A DNA stretch of 32,366 nt, taken from positions 1 to 32,366 of the forward strand of contig NZ_CAAFRZ010000141.1 in NCBI RefSeq assembly GCF_900765565.1, given 5' to 3'. The translations under genes were made by a program, and so were the position numbers. Under the pieces are notes generated by a model. It did no database searches. It worked only from the letters and a program-made list of their open reading frames with translations, and was not told the DNA's origin. Origin of the DNA: an uncultured Dialister sp. Lineage in GTDB: Bacteria; Bacillota; Negativicutes; Veillonellales; Dialisteraceae. This document shows, piece by piece, positions 32,249-32,366 of the stretch. How positions within the stretch are numbered: the first letter of the stretch is position 1; each line of letters begins with the position of its first letter.

Positions 32249-32366
32249 GGGGGCTTCTAGCGGCTAGCGGCTAGCTCCTAGGGAAGCACTGATTAAATCG
32301 TTGTCAGATTTCATTCTTGGATTTTTATGCAATGCGAGGAATAACTCGACGCGAATAGCGAGCTAT
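32249..32366. repeat. F2 palindromic repeat, cut by window edge
   Basis: From GGGGGCTTCTAGC onward this is nearly identical to the reverse complement of the right half of the F2 copy at 5092-5387 (CCTAGGGAAGCACTGATTAA, GTTGTCAGATTT, TTTTATGCAAT, GCGAATAGCGAGCTAT). The window stops near the centre of the palindrome, so the other half should lie beyond position 32366. Confidence 0.8.

Overview
The window is a compact stretch of chromosome from a diderm (LPS-making) member of the Firmicutes. A Firmicutes-type dcw cluster and a UPF0735/PheB ACT protein sit beside heptose and heptosyltransferase genes for LPS inner core. That combination points to the Negativicutes (Veillonellales), and Dialister is my best guess. 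This assignment is inference from gene content; no database was searched. All 27 genes I support lie on the minus strand, so transcription runs from high to low coordinates. No rRNA, tRNA, CRISPR array, transposase or phage gene was seen.

In transcription order the layout is as follows. (1) 32053-28973: three corrinoid genes, cbiL, cbiA and cobO, with a repeat-filled gap before cobO. (2) 28538-23374: lysC, an M16C insulinase-type peptidase and gluQ, with a good promoter before lysC and a strong bidirectional terminator after gluQ. (3) 23373-21971: 1.4 kb of non-coding repeats, then the mraZ promoter covered by phased GTGG decamers that look like an MraZ operator. (4) 21970-8228: the division and cell-wall cluster mraZ-rsmH-ftsL / murE-murF-mraY / murD-murG-murC-ddl-ftsQ / ftsZ. 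It is split by repeat-filled gaps, and ftsI, ftsW, murB and ftsA are missing from their usual places. (5) 8034-5458: nrdR-gmhA-gmhB-heptosyltransferase, an overlapping operon. (6) 5049-4264: a TrmH/SpoU-family RNA methyltransferase. (7) 3942-380: a YdjC/ChbG deacetylase, then PheB-like ACT protein, hom and thrB, the last three overlapping.

Functionally the window joins cytoplasmic peptidoglycan precursor synthesis (MurC, D, E, F, Ddl), the lipid steps (MraY, MurG) and septum assembly (FtsL, FtsQ, FtsZ). It also carries inner-core heptose synthesis, the aspartate to homoserine/threonine branch (LysC, Hom, ThrB) and part of cobalamin synthesis.

The most unusual content is between genes. At least five families of palindromic repeat (called F1 to F5 here, 100-300 bp each) occupy nearly every gap over 300 bp. 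Most begin within about 5-80 nt after a stop codon. Their arms are built from short GC-rich stem-loops whose stems differ between copies yet stay self-complementary. Degenerate hexamer runs (AGRTCG-like) recur beside them. Two F3 copies sit exactly where ftsI and ftsA would be expected.
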